This document shows positions 54,382 through 64,000 of a stretch of DNA of 64,000 nt, in pieces; position 1 is the first letter of the stretch; each line of letters opens with the position of its first letter. The stretch is from Bretschneidera sinensis (taxonomy: Eukaryota; Streptophyta; Magnoliopsida; Brassicales; Akaniaceae). The translations under genes were made by a program, and so were the position numbers. Where the stretch lies: assembly GCA_023935145.1 (NCBI GenBank), contig CM043700.1:29559001-29623000 (forward strand), read 5' to 3'. The notes under the pieces were generated by a model. That model saw only the letters and a list, made by a program, of their open reading frames with translations, made no database searches and had not been told where the DNA came from.

Positions 54382-55265
54382 GTCGATCCTAGTTTCCGTC
54401 AAATTTGCGATCGATCATGAATATGTGCGCTCGATCGCACACGGGACTATGCACTCGATCGCACATGGTCAGTCTTTTTCTTGAACAGATTGAGGGTGAC
54501 AACAGACCAAGCTATGGTCTTATGGATTCGATTGTGTTCCACCCCTCATGTAAGTAGAATAGCAACCAATCATGCACAAGATACCCTATATATATTATGA
54601 AAGCGTAAATGAAACATTAAAATCCGCGTGTGTGATCAAATTAGGTACCTTGTGTATGGAGCGTGGCGGTGACAGTATGGCGGTGGTGGTGGTTAGTGAT
54701 GATGGGGATGTGGTGGTGGTGGTTAGTGATGGTGATGATGGTGATGGGGTGTGGTTATGCTGGAGTCGAGAGTGTGAGTGTGGTGGTTTGTAAACGGAAG
54801 AGTGCGAGTGAAAGGCTGCAAGTGAAATGTGCAGAGAAGGTGAGTGAGTGAGTGTGAGTGAAATGTTTAAACTTATCACGAAATTGTCTACCACGAGTGC
54901 GCTCGATCGCACTAAATGATGCACTCGATCGCACTTTTGCGCTCGAGCACACTGAATTATGCACTCCATCGCAAAGTGGAATGCATGGACAAAATAACAA
55001 CTCACCAAGGCTGGAGTGATAAAACAAGAATAATACAACCTTACCGTGTGTTAGTGGCCTCAGTGCCACTAACCTTACTAGAGATGCTTGAGCTGTATGG
55101 GTAATCGAATATGAACTACTCAAGCACTCTCGTGCTACAGTGCTACTTGGTTCGAAGGAAGCACTTAGAGACCACCTCTTGTGGCTCCAGTGCTTGTATC
55201 TCAGCTGTATACTGTACAGATTCATGTGCCAAGTCTTCATCTCTCAAAGGGAAGTTAATATCGCG
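54382..55265 (-). promoter_or_regulatory. Region upstream of element K third ORF
   Basis: Motif clusters lie at 54406-54468 (just before the ATG) and 54898-54975. A GGTGGTGGTTAGTGATG-rich stretch is at 54661-54760. A candidate intron on minus spans 54545-54648 (CACAAG|GTACC ... ACATGAG|GGG; the acceptor has GAG where D has CAG). The arrangement matches 20581-21451 of D. Confidence 0.5.
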
Positions 55266-56220
55266 TTAAGGCTTGGCTCTGTGTCCATTTATAGTAAATG
55301 GCTGATTTTCGTTGGGACCACAGACCTCTAAAGCACCATGAGGAAAGACCTTAGTGACTACATAAGGACCATACCATCGGGACTTGAGCTTGCCTGGGAA
55401 CAGTCTTAATCTAGAGTCATATAGCAATACTTTTTGTCCTATATGAAACTTTTTCCTCACTAGTTGTTTGTCATGATAGGCTGTTGTCCATTCCTTGTAC
55501 AACTTAGCATTCTCATAGGCATCATATCTCAATTCTTCAAGTTCATTTAGCTGTAGCTTCCTCTTTTCACCCGCTTGTTTCATATCGAAGTTGAATTACT
55601 TTATGGCCCAATATGCTCGATGCTCTAATTCTACCGGGAGATGGTATACTTTTCCAAAGACTAGGCGATAGGGAGAGTCTTATAAGCTGTCCGATATGCC
55701 CATAGAGCATCATTTAGGCGTAGAGACCAATCCTTCCGATTAGGCTTCACTGTCCTCTCTAAGATTCCTTTGATCTCTCGGTTGCTAATCTCCATTTGGC
55801 CACTGGTTTGAAGATGATATGGAGTGCCAACTTTATGAGTGATCCCATATTTTCGGAGTAGTTCGACAAAAGAGCGATGATGATAGTGGTTGCCCCCATC
55901 ACTGATAATTACTCTTGGAGTCTCAAATCGCGTAAAGATGTTAGCCTGTAAGAACTTTACAACTACTTTGTGATCGTTAGTTTTTGAGGGTAGAGCCTCA
56001 ACCCATTTGGACACATAATTCACACCCACAAGAATATATAAATAACCAAAGGAGTTAGGAAATGGACCCATGAAATCAATGCCCTATACATCAAAAAGTT
56101 CTACTATATGAATATTCTGTAGGGGCATCTGATTTCGAGAAAAGATATTACCTGTCCGCTGGCATCTATCATATGAGCTGCAAAAGAAGAAAGCATCTTT
56201 AAACAGATTAGGCTAATAAA
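55266..56220 (-). pseudogene. pol: Element K integrase
   Basis: The zinc domain starts in [16 protein letters not shown] (about 56250-56300) and CSSYDRCQRTGNI (about 56155-56190). The core has [20 protein letters not shown], where the first catalytic Asp of VDYVSKW is Asn. Asp in [11 protein letters not shown] and Glu in [12 protein letters not shown] remain. [18 protein letters not shown] follows, then a frame break near 55660 and the C-terminal [21 protein letters not shown] stop lies near 56073. The lost Asp alone would abolish activity. Confidence 0.85.
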
Positions 56221-56909
56221 GACCAGATTGTAGTACCTTAAGAGCTGTTCGTTTTGCCCCAAAATATCCTCCACAAGCAAACTGATGGCAGTGTTGTAAT
56301 AAGCTAATATGCTCATCTTCTAGGATACATCGTCTGATGATTTGATCAGGGCAGACTTTGAAGAGGTAAGGATCATCCCAATGGTAGTGTCTTGACAGAA
56401 ATATCAGCCACTTTTTTTCTTGTGTGGTCATACCTGGGGGAAAAACTTTAGTAATTAAATAATTTACAATATCAGCATACCATGGAGGTTTTACCTCTAG
56501 AGCGAACAATTGTTCATCAGGGAAGTTCTCATTCAGAGGTAATTCATTATCGTCATTCTCATAGGGTAACCTTGACAAATGATCTGCAACTACATTCTCA
56601 CTGCCTTTCTTGTCCTTGATCTCCAAATCAAATTCTTGTAATAGGAGTACCCATCTGATTAACCAAGGCTTTGCATCTTTCTTAGAAAACAAATATCTTA
56701 AAGCGGCATGGTCAGTGAATACAATAACTTTAGAACCAATAAGATATGATCTAAACTTCTCTAAAGCAAAAATAATAGCTAACAATTCTTTTTCAGTAGT
56801 AGAATAGTTAAGTTGAGCATCATTTAAAGTTCTAGAAGCATAGTAAATAGCATGAGGTACCTTATTGATTCTTTGACCTAAGACAGCTCCCAGGGCGAAG
56901 TCACTAGCA
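56213..56909 (-). pseudogene. pol: Element K RNase H
   Basis: Preceded by a frameshift near 56910-56925. Contains [24 protein letters not shown] sequence (about 56810-56880), [40 protein letters not shown] and [14 protein letters not shown]. Glu and Asp positions of the RNase H fold (TEKE, TDHAAL) are visible. A short linker continues into the integrase zinc domain. Confidence 0.8.
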
Positions 56910-57857
56910 TCACATTAATTCGAAAGGGAGATTCCAATCCGGTGCCATCATTATCGGGGCAGAGGTGAGAACATCCTTCAATATGTTGAAAGCTTGCATA
57001 CAGTCATCATTCCATTCAAACTTGGTATCTTTAGCCAACAACGCACAAAGTCTCGAGATTTTGGAGAAATCCTTGATGAATCTTCTATAGAAACCGGCAT
57101 GTCCAAGGAAACTTCTAATGCCCTTGACTGTGAGAGGGGGAGGTAACTTTGAAATGATGTCTATTTTAGCCTTGTCTACCTCAATACCTATGTTTGAGAT
57201 GGAGTGACCCAACACAATACCTTGTTGAACCATGAAGTGACATTTCTCCCAATTCAGTACTAAGTTACTTTCTTCACATCTCTTTAAGACACTTTCCAAA
57301 TGACTTAGGCATTCATCAAAAGTGGAACCAAAGACACTAAAATCATCCATGAATACCTCAATGTATTTCTCCACCATATCAGAAAATATGCTCATCATAC
57401 ATCTTTGAAAAGTGGCTGGTGCGTTGCATAATCCGAATGGCATCCTCTGATAAGCAAATGTACCAAAGGAACATGTGAAGGTAGTCTTTTCTTGATCCTC
57501 GGGTGCTATGACAATTTGGTTGTACCCGCTATACCCATCTAAGAAGCAGTAATAGCTGTGACTGGCTAATCTCTCTAATATCTGATCAATGAATGGTAGG
57601 GGGAAATGATCTTTTCTAGTTACTTTGTTCAATTTTCAGTAATCAATGCATACTCTCAAACCCGATGTCTTTCTTGTAGGTATGAGCTCTTCATTTTCAT
57701 TTTTTACAACGGTAATCCCACTCTTTTTAAGAATAACTTGGACCGAACTCACCCATTTACTGCCTGATATGGGGTAGATAATGCCAACATCTAGTAGCTT
57801 TAATACCTCGGCCTTCACTACCTCTTTCATGTGTGGGTTAAGTCTTCTTTGAGCATC
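56910..57857 (-). pseudogene. pol: Element K reverse transcriptase
   Basis: RT copies the element RNA into cDNA. Fingers: GIIYPISGSKWVSSVQVILKK, VKNENEELIPTRK, RVCIDY then TGA (57633-57635, where relatives have Arg) and KLNKVTRKDHFPLPFIDQIL. Palm: YCFLDGYSGYNQIVIAPED, TCSFGTFAYQRMPFGLCNAP, catalytic box VFMDDFSVF, then GHAGFYRRFIKDFSKIS. The 240 codons at 57632-56910 are open. The CGA to TGA change fits methyl-CpG decay. Confidence 0.88.
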
Positions 57858-58449
57858 TCAAGTGGACATTGCTTCTTCTTTTAGGTAGATACTATGTATG
57901 CACTTGGCTGAACTTATCCCCCTAATGTCAGAAATGGTCCATCCAATGGCAGATTTATGCTCCCTAAGAACTCTTAATAATTTCTCTTCTTCTCCAATAC
58001 TCAAATTAGCAGCTACGATCACAGGTAAAGTCTTATTTTCTCCCAAATAGGCATATGTTAAATGCTCGGGCAACTGCTTTAATTCCAAAGTTGATGCCTG
58101 GATAATGGATGGAAGAAGAGTAGTATTAGTAGGTAAGAGAGATTCAAATGGAGGAGCATACTTACTTGAGTGTTTTGGAGAAGTCTCAAGGAGGTGCACA
58201 GTTTCAATGATGTTATTAGTCACATCTTCAAGTTCTTGCTTAATATCCTCTTCTGTGAAGCCATGGGTGAGAGTGGTCTCTAATGGATCAATGTATTGGA
58301 CCTAAAAAGCTTACTCGACAAAATTTTGTATCATACATACATTAAAGCAGTCCAAATCATCTTGAAGCAGTTTCATTGCATCAAATATTTTAAATTCTAT
58401 TTTCTCACTATTGATTTTCATACTCACTATACCCTTTTTCACACAAATC
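57858..58449 (-). pseudogene. Element K pre-RT linker
   Basis: Region between protease and RT: YIDPLETTLTHGFTEED, VTNNIIETVHLLETSPKHSS, LELKQLPEHLTYAYLGENKT, LRVLREHKSAIGWTISDIRG. A stop near 58310 and another near 57857 break it. The non-autonomous elements B, C and E end inside this linker, so it marks a shared deletion edge. Confidence 0.75.
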
Positions 58450-59220
58450 TTAGTATCGGCAGTTCATGAAGGGTCTCCCTAATATGATGGGTAGGGGTAC
58501 TGGCATAGAACATTCCTCCATATCTAGCATAATGAAATCAGCAGGTAAAATGAACTCACCAACCTTTACTAGGACGTCCTCAAGAATACCCCTAGGTCTT
58601 TTAATACTCCTATCTGCCAATTGTAAGGTAATAGAAGTCGGTTGTAGCTCCCCCAAACCTAGGGTTTCGAATACTGTGTATGGTAATAAGTTTACACCCG
58701 CTCCTAAATCTAGTAATGCTCTTTTAAACAACTGATCACTTATTCTACAGGGAATAGTAAAACTACCCGGATCTTTCAGTTTCGGTGGGAGTTTTCTTAA
58801 TAACACAACACTTACTTTTTCAGTTAATGCAACTGTTTCATGCTCTTGAAACTTTCTCTTGTGAGTGCAACAATCTTTTAAGAACTTAGCATAGGCAGGT
58901 ATTTGGTGAATTGCATCTAATAAAGGAATGTTAATTTCAACTTTCTGTAAGGTTTCAAAAATATCAATCAGTTTATTGTGTTTCTTTTGTTTTACTAACC
59001 TTTCCAGGAAGGGTGGAGCATTCACTTTCTCCGTTTCACTTACCTTTGATGCCGATAGTTTCTCTTTGGATGTTGTTGCAAACTCGTCGGACCCTATCAC
59101 TTTGCCATTTCTCAAGGTTGTGACTACCTTCAGTTGTTGATGTCCCCCTGGGTTGGGTAGTGTTTGAACTGGAAGCTCACCTTGCTTTCTGCCACTTAGT
59201 TCTTTAGCCAGTTGTCCCAT
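58450..59220 (-). pseudogene. Element K gag C-terminus and protease
   Basis: 256 open codons: MGQLAKELSGRKQGELP, an ERLVKQKKHNKLIDIFETL segment, LDAIHQIPAYAKFLKD, then aspartic protease LLDLGAGVNLLPYTVFETLG and PADFIMLDMEECSMPVPL, PIILGRPFM. A small deletion/frameshift near 58460 ends the frame at GRPFMNCRY. The active-site triad DLG is kept. Confidence 0.85.
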
Positions 59221-60562
59221 TTGTACCTCTAGCCGTTGGATGGCTTATTCATGCTTTGCTATAGTTGTCTTAGTTCAGTCCGGAATTGCCTTTCATCCGC
59301 CATGAACTGATCTTGTGAGGTTATTAATTGCTGCTGCTAAGTAGCCAATTATCTCACAAGACTTTCGAGGTCATTCTTCTTTAGTTCGGGAGCAGTATGG
59401 GCTGCTGATTGGGAGTTTCGTTGCTGGGTATTTTGATTGTTGTTCCAAGAGAAGTTTGGGTGGTTTCGCCATCCAAGGTTGTAGGTGTTTGCATATGGAT
59501 TGTTCTTTGATGGATAGTTGTTAGGTCCTACATAATTTGCTTATTCCGAAGCTGCAGATAAATACAAAGGACAAGTATCAGTATTATGATCAAATTGGGA
59601 ACATATCGCACATATCTGGAGTGGTGTAGCTGATAAGCTAGATGAGGCATTCTGAGCAGCCATGGCTTTAACCAATAGGTCTAGTTTCCTCTCCACAGCA
59701 GCTATTTGAGGAGAAGATCCTCAATTTAAATTTATCTCATACATACCCTTACTCTTGGTTACATGTCTACCTCGAAAGGAGAACTGCTGAGTGTGTTCGC
59801 TTAGGGTTTCGAAGAGCTCCATAGCTTCTTCGCTGCTTTTCTCCATCAACACTCCTCCACAACCTGAATCAACAATACTTTTGTTAGTATCACTCAAACC
59901 TTCATAAAAAGCTTGTGCCAGTTCATCTTGAGGTAGGTTGTGATGTGGGCATTTGAGTAGCAGCTCGTTGAAGTGTCCCCATACTTCGAAGAAGAGGTCC
60001 CCATCCTTTTATTGGAAGGACTGAATCTCCTTCTTCATTTGCCTCGTCTTTTGGGCTGGGAAAACTTTCTTAGGAATTTGTTAGCCAACTCCTCCCAAGT
60101 GTGGATAGAAACTGCAAGCAAAGAATTATACCATAATTTAGCATTATTTTTTAAGGAAAAAGGGAAAATAATTAACCTTATTCCTTCATAGTCTAAGCCA
60201 TGGATGTGCTAGAACTTGCAAAGATCGAAAAATTCTTGAAGGTGCAAGTGTGGATCCTCATTAGGAGTACCCCTAAAATGAGTCAAAGCATTCAATATTT
60301 GCGAAGATATGTAATGGTTTCCTGCCGCCTCAGGTTGATATGTAATTCATGATGACTGATCAATGTTTTATGGGATGAAGGATTGCTTCATCGGTACTCG
60401 AGCAGGTGGTTGCTGGTTTTCGAGTTGTTCCATCATTGGTGCTTCATTCTCAGATTCTTCTTCGTTCTTCTCGAAGTTGTTCCTAAGCTTTTTTCGGATG
60501 GTCCGCTCAAGCTCGGGATCGAGGGGAAAGAATGTTGGATGTCGGGATCGAAGTCCGTGCAT
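59221..60562 (-). pseudogene. gag: Element K gag
   Basis: N-terminus MHGLRSRHPTFFPLDPELER with TIRKKLRNNFEKNEEE (60562-60368). The capsid region is broken by many stops (about 60365-59700). The zinc knuckle CAICSQFDHNTDTC (about 59570-59612) is canonical. NPYANTYNLGWRNHPNFSWN follows, then QFMADERQFRTEL. Compared with K, element D lacks the knuckle block and B/C lack everything before it. Confidence 0.75.
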
Positions 60563-60867
60563 AAATCAGTTAAACCAGCTTCAGTGTAGCAGTTCAACTC
60601 TGCTGCTTGGGTAACTCTCTGCCCTAATTGCGCTCGACCACACAAGAGGGTGCACTCGATCGCAAGTATCACAGAAAGTGCGATTAGGGTTTGATGTGCC
60701 TGAAACAAAAAGGAAATTGATTAGGGTTTGATAAAAATAAATGTGAAAAGCAGAAACTAAATTTTTTTTAGAAAAATTAAAGTAAAATAGAATAATGATG
60801 ATTAAACTAAACAAAAGTAATTCTAAAAGGAAATTTAACGCAATCCCCGGCAACGGCACCAAAAACT
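60563..60867 (-). other. Element K leader with motif pair and PBS
   Basis: Two palindromic motifs lie at about 60629-60665. An acceptor-like TTTTTGTTTCAG|GC on minus ends at 60700. The tRNA-Asp primer site is at 60845-60861 with one transition. Confidence 0.65.
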
Positions 60868-62187
60868 TGTTGCGCGTTTATCTACCTAAATAAATAAGTA
60901 AATAACCGTACAGTTTTACTTGCAAGTGCACAAGGTCAATGGTAGCATAGTGTGCAAGTATGAGATCATTTCCACAGGGATTGGTGAATTTTGTTTTAGA
61001 ATCAGTTTCTTAATAAAATTTTATCAAAATAATTGTTGAATGTGAATTAATAATAATGAGACATAAGACTTTGATATCCACCACTAGTTATACTTTCCCA
61101 ATGAGTAATAAGTCAATGCACTAGCCTTCCTATGAATACCTAATGGTTGCCATCCTAAGGGCATGGTATCTACTCCTTAAGCTATTGATTTCCCTAAGCA
61201 TCGAGTTAGGCATGGTATCTACTCTAACTCTTTTCTTTCTTAAGGGATTCAGCATGGTATCTACTGAGTTGTTCCTTAAGAAAGCATAAGATTTATGAAA
61301 ATCGACAACCACACGGGACCTAGGGCATGGTATCTACTCCCAGTTTCCCATGTTGATTAATCCAAGAATCCGGTGTGGATATCTTTTGTTACTATTGTTA
61401 GACCCAGGACTCGGTCATCCAAATTGATCTAACTAACAAGTTCATGCCACATGCACATATTGATCAGAAAAATACATATGAGGAATTTAAATAAACACAT
61501 GCATTAATCAAGTTAAGAATCATAATCAAGGTTATTGCAAAGATAAGCAATGAATGTATATATAGAAAAGCATAAATAGGGCTTCAATCGAGCCCTATAA
61601 AGAGTTAGTTACATATGCTTTCTAAGATAAACATCATAGTATAAACTAAACATAAACTATAAAAGCCGAAGAATATTATGGATACGGGTTGTCAATCCTC
61701 TCCAAAGCTTACAATTCCGAGCTAAGAAAAATATAAAAGAAGTGATGTCCTTTGTGTGTGTTTACAGGTGTATTTATAGGGGTTGAATAACCCTAGAAGA
61801 CTCAAGAAACCTTAAACTTCCTAAAACGTAAAACCTCCTCAATTTTCAAAACTAGTTATGCGGTTCTACTGTTCACGCCCGTACATGTGCGCTCGATCGC
61901 ATGCATTTTGTGCTCGATCGCAAGGCTGCACTCGATCCTTCTTGTGTGCGAACGAGCGCTTATGCGCTCGATCACACCCAATAGTGCGCTTGATAGCACT
62001 TTTGCCAATAGCTGCTCCAGGATTTCCAGATTTCTTCCTTTAGGTGCCAAGAATGCTTCTTTTTGTCCAAGACCCTATAAAAACATGTGAAACACAGAAA
62101 TGAAGTAAAATGAACTAAATTAACATAACTAAGGACTTAACAAATGTAAATAAAGGGGGTTAAATATGAATATTTAAGCATCTATCA
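60868..62187 (-). repeat. 5' LTR of element K
   Basis: TATA (minus) near 61772-61778, motif cluster at 61887-62000. Hairpin arms CTTTCTTAAGG (61234-61244) and CCTTAAGAAAG (61273-61283) pair perfectly. Four ATGGTATCTACTC (plus) repeats lie at 61162-61340. Confidence 0.9.
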
Positions 62188-62192
62188 CTTAA

Positions 62193-62216
62193 ATATGACT
62201 ATTTAATCACTTATCA
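62193..62216 (-). repeat. Distal end of the solo LTR
   Basis: Ends CACTTATCA, completing the LTR that begins at 49294. It is separated from it by element K and the second CTTAA. Confidence 0.85.
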
Positions 62217-62633
62217 GACTCCTGATTTCAAAGCCAAGATGAGGGAAGCATCAAGTGGAGAAGAGTTGTTCGTTAGAGGAAGGATAGCAACTCGGAGTGG
62301 CAGTAGCATCCATGGCAACTACCGGGAGAAATCAAAAGGTAGAGGGCAGAACCATGGGAGATCGCATTCCAAACCAAGATTTGGAGGAAAGAGAGGCTTC
62401 TACTGCAATAAGGAGGGCCATTTCAAGAAAGATTGCAAGAAGAAGTTGTGTGATGAGAGAGGAAGAAGTCATACTAACAATGAAGAGGCTTCGGTTACCA
62501 AGGGAGAACATCAAGATGATGTTCTTATTGTGTGCTCAAATGTGAGCAGGAGGCAAGGCAACGAGAAATGGATCTTGAATTTCGGGTGCACTTATCACAT
62601 GTGCCCTCACTGGAATTGGTTCAAGAATTTCTA
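62217..62633 (+). pseudogene. Copia element J gag C-terminus and protease start
   Basis: Resumes in the gag frame: DFKAKMREASSGEELFVRGR, a basic Arg/Gly/Ser stretch, and a zinc knuckle GFYCNKEGHFKKDC in which the first Cys is Gly. The protease start WILNFGCTYHMCPHWNWF has the DSG active site changed to NFG. Ends at a TAG near 62632. Confidence 0.85.
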
Positions 62634-63528
62634 GGAAACCAATGATGGAAAGGTTTTCTTGGGGAATGATACTTCTTGCCAAGTGAGGGGGATAGGAGAC
62701 ATCCAATTGAGGATGTTTGATGGAATGACAAGGCTGTTGAGGAAAGTGAGTATCTTCCGGAGTTGAGAAGAAATTTGATCTCATTGGGGCAGCTAGATTC
62801 CATGGGGTACATATACAAGGTAGAGGGAGGAAAGATCAATGTAACCAAGGGATCTTTCATAGTGATCAAAGCAGCAATAAATGATGGTCTCTATGAGATG
62901 ATCAGAGAGATAGAAATCAAGGATCAAGCAGCAAGCTTGATAGCTGAGATGGATAGGGCAACCTTTTAGCACACTCGCTTGGGACACATGAGCGAAAAAG
63001 GGTCTACAAGTTCTTAGCAAGAATGGTCTACTTGATGGTGGCTTAGAATTTTTTAATAAGGATTTTGATAAATTTTGTGAATTAAATGGGATTCTAAAAC
63101 ATAGAACGGTTGTGAAAACCCCTCAGCAAAATGGAGTTGTTGACAGAATGAATAGGACCCTTATGGAAAAGGTTAGGTGCATGTTAATTGGGTCTGGTTT
63201 ACCAAAATGTTTTTGGGGGGAAGCTATGTATACTGCTGTATATTTGGTTAATAGATCACCCTCTAGAGCTTTAGAGCTCAAGACTCCCGAAGAGATGTGA
63301 AGTGGGAAACCCCCTGAGTTGAGCAACCTTAGAACTTTTAGATGTGCTGCATTTGCACATCAAAATGATGATAAACTTAGCCCAAGATCTAGAAAATGTG
63401 TGTTTCTAGGGTATAGTGATGGGGCTAAGGGGTATAGGTTGTGGTCTTTAGAACCAAAAGAAATGAAACTCATAATAAGTAGGGATGTCATTTTTAATGA
63501 ATTGTTATTTTCCTATTTGAAAAACTAA
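62634..63528 (+). pseudogene. Copia element J protease end and integrase (internally deleted)
   Basis: LRRNLISLGQLDSMGYIYKV and GGKINVTKGSFIVIKA (pre-integrase), then TRLGHMSEKGLQVLSKNGLL (HH part of the zinc domain). The sequence then jumps to EFFNKDFDKFCELNGILKHR, so the zinc Cys pair and the first catalytic Asp are gone. TPQQNGVVDRMNRTLMEKVR has Asp in place of the catalytic Glu. LRTFRCAAFAHQNDDKLSPR and CVFLGYSDGAKGYRLWS complete the C-terminus. Several stops and frameshifts. Non-functional. Confidence 0.85.
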
Positions 63529-64000
63529 CCCTGCACGGGCTAGTGAGCAAACCAGTCCAGTATTTGTGGAGCATATCATCAAGGAAATTTCAGTTCAGGT
63601 AGAGCAAGGAAGGCAAGAGGGTTCGGACCAGGTAGAGTCCATTGATAAAGGCCAAGCTTAGGACACTTAAGAGGAGGCTAAACTAGAAGGGGTTGATGCA
63701 GCAAGTCAGAATGACTACCAGCTCACAAAGGACCAGGAAATGAGGGTGGTCAGACCACCTTTGAGATATGGGTTTGCAGATGCTAATGTAGCAGCTCCTT
63801 GTTCAAAATGAGGGATGGTTGAACCAGAAACTTACATGAATGCCATAGAATGTAAAGATTCGTCAAAGTGACAGCTAGCTATGGAGGAAGAAATGGATTC
63901 TTTGAAGAAGAACAACTCTTGGGAATTGGTGCCCAAACCAGAAAAATAGAGAGTTATGGATTGTAAATGGGTTTACAAGATCAAAGAAGGGACCCTCTAA
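63529..64000 (+). pseudogene. Copia element J linker and reverse transcriptase start
   Basis: An acidic linker (VEHIIKEISVQVEQGRQEGS), then RPPLRYGFADANVAAPCSK and the RT entry LAMEEEMDSLKKNNSWELVP, MDCKWVYKIKEGT. Stops lie near 63660, 63808, 63870 and 63947. The element runs off the window edge. Confidence 0.8.

Larger units (their letters stand above)
50539..62187 (-). mobile_element. Element K: full-length Athila-type element
   Basis: 11,649 bp with two 1320-bp LTRs (50539-51858 and 60868-62187), flanked by a perfect CTTAA duplication (50534-50538 and 62188-62192). Sense order on minus is LTR, PBS, leader, gag, PR, RT, RNase H, IN, third ORF, 3' region, LTR. The LTRs differ by very roughly 8% over their first 300 bp by eye, so it is older than D. 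Multiple stops make it inactive now. Confidence 0.9.

Overview
This window is plant nuclear DNA made almost entirely of nested LTR retrotransposons. I see no host gene. The elements are mostly Ty3/Gypsy of the Athila/Tat type: gag with a CCHC knuckle, protease DLGA(S/G)VNLLP, RT with an FMDD box, a third ORF after integrase, and a primer-binding site matching tRNA-Asp. There are also two decayed chromovirus-like Gypsy elements, one Tork/TNT1-like Ty1/Copia element and a 0.4-kb piece of plastid rRNA-operon DNA. This looks like the repeat-rich (probably pericentromeric) heterochromatin of a flowering plant, probably a eudicot. The species cannot be read from it.

Layout. 1-5408: element A (minus), gag-PR-partial RT, with two unlike LTRs. 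5409-9164: element B (minus), a deletion derivative with a gag scrap. 9165-12755: fragment X (plus) with third ORF, 3' region and LTR. 12756-15464: element C (minus), the same deletion derivative as B. 15465-30428: element G (minus), an old element with RT, RNase H, integrase and a third ORF. It is split by element D (16698-24788, minus, complete, two LTRs, gag-PR plus third ORF but no RT/IN). 30429-35800: element E (minus, gag only), inserted in the RT of G. 35801-36212: plastid insert (trnI-GAU 5' exon, spacer, end of rrn16). 36213-36880 and 41704-42223: element L (gag and LTR, minus), split by chromovirus H (36881-41698, plus). 42224-47662: chromovirus-like M with a palindrome-bearing LTR. 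47663-49293 and 62217-64000: Copia element J (plus), split by a solo Athila LTR (49294-50538 plus 62193-62216). That solo LTR is itself split by the full-length Athila element K (50539-62187, minus; 1320-bp LTRs; gag, PR, RT, RNase H, IN, third ORF).

How the parts relate. Only G and K carry pol. A, B, C, D and E have each lost different coding parts but all keep the non-coding ends (PBS, leader, a conserved box after the last ORF, polypurine tracts, LTRs), as expected of non-autonomous elements moved in trans. All coding regions carry stops or frameshifts, except the 535-codon gag-PR frame of D.

The signals I consider least explained are non-coding. (1) A GC-rich near-palindrome, TGCGCTCGATCGCA, occurs in clusters just upstream of the LTR TATA box, again in the gag leader, and twice upstream of the third ORF. 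(2) Unrelated LTR families here each carry their own palindrome cluster in the same place (CTGCAG, CTCGAG, CCGCGG, GTCGAC cores). (3) An 11-bp hairpin in the LTR leader is supported by compensatory changes between copies. (4) A two-copy module and three AAGTTTGGGGG tracts lie between the third ORF and the LTR. (5) There is a likely short intron upstream of the third ORF.
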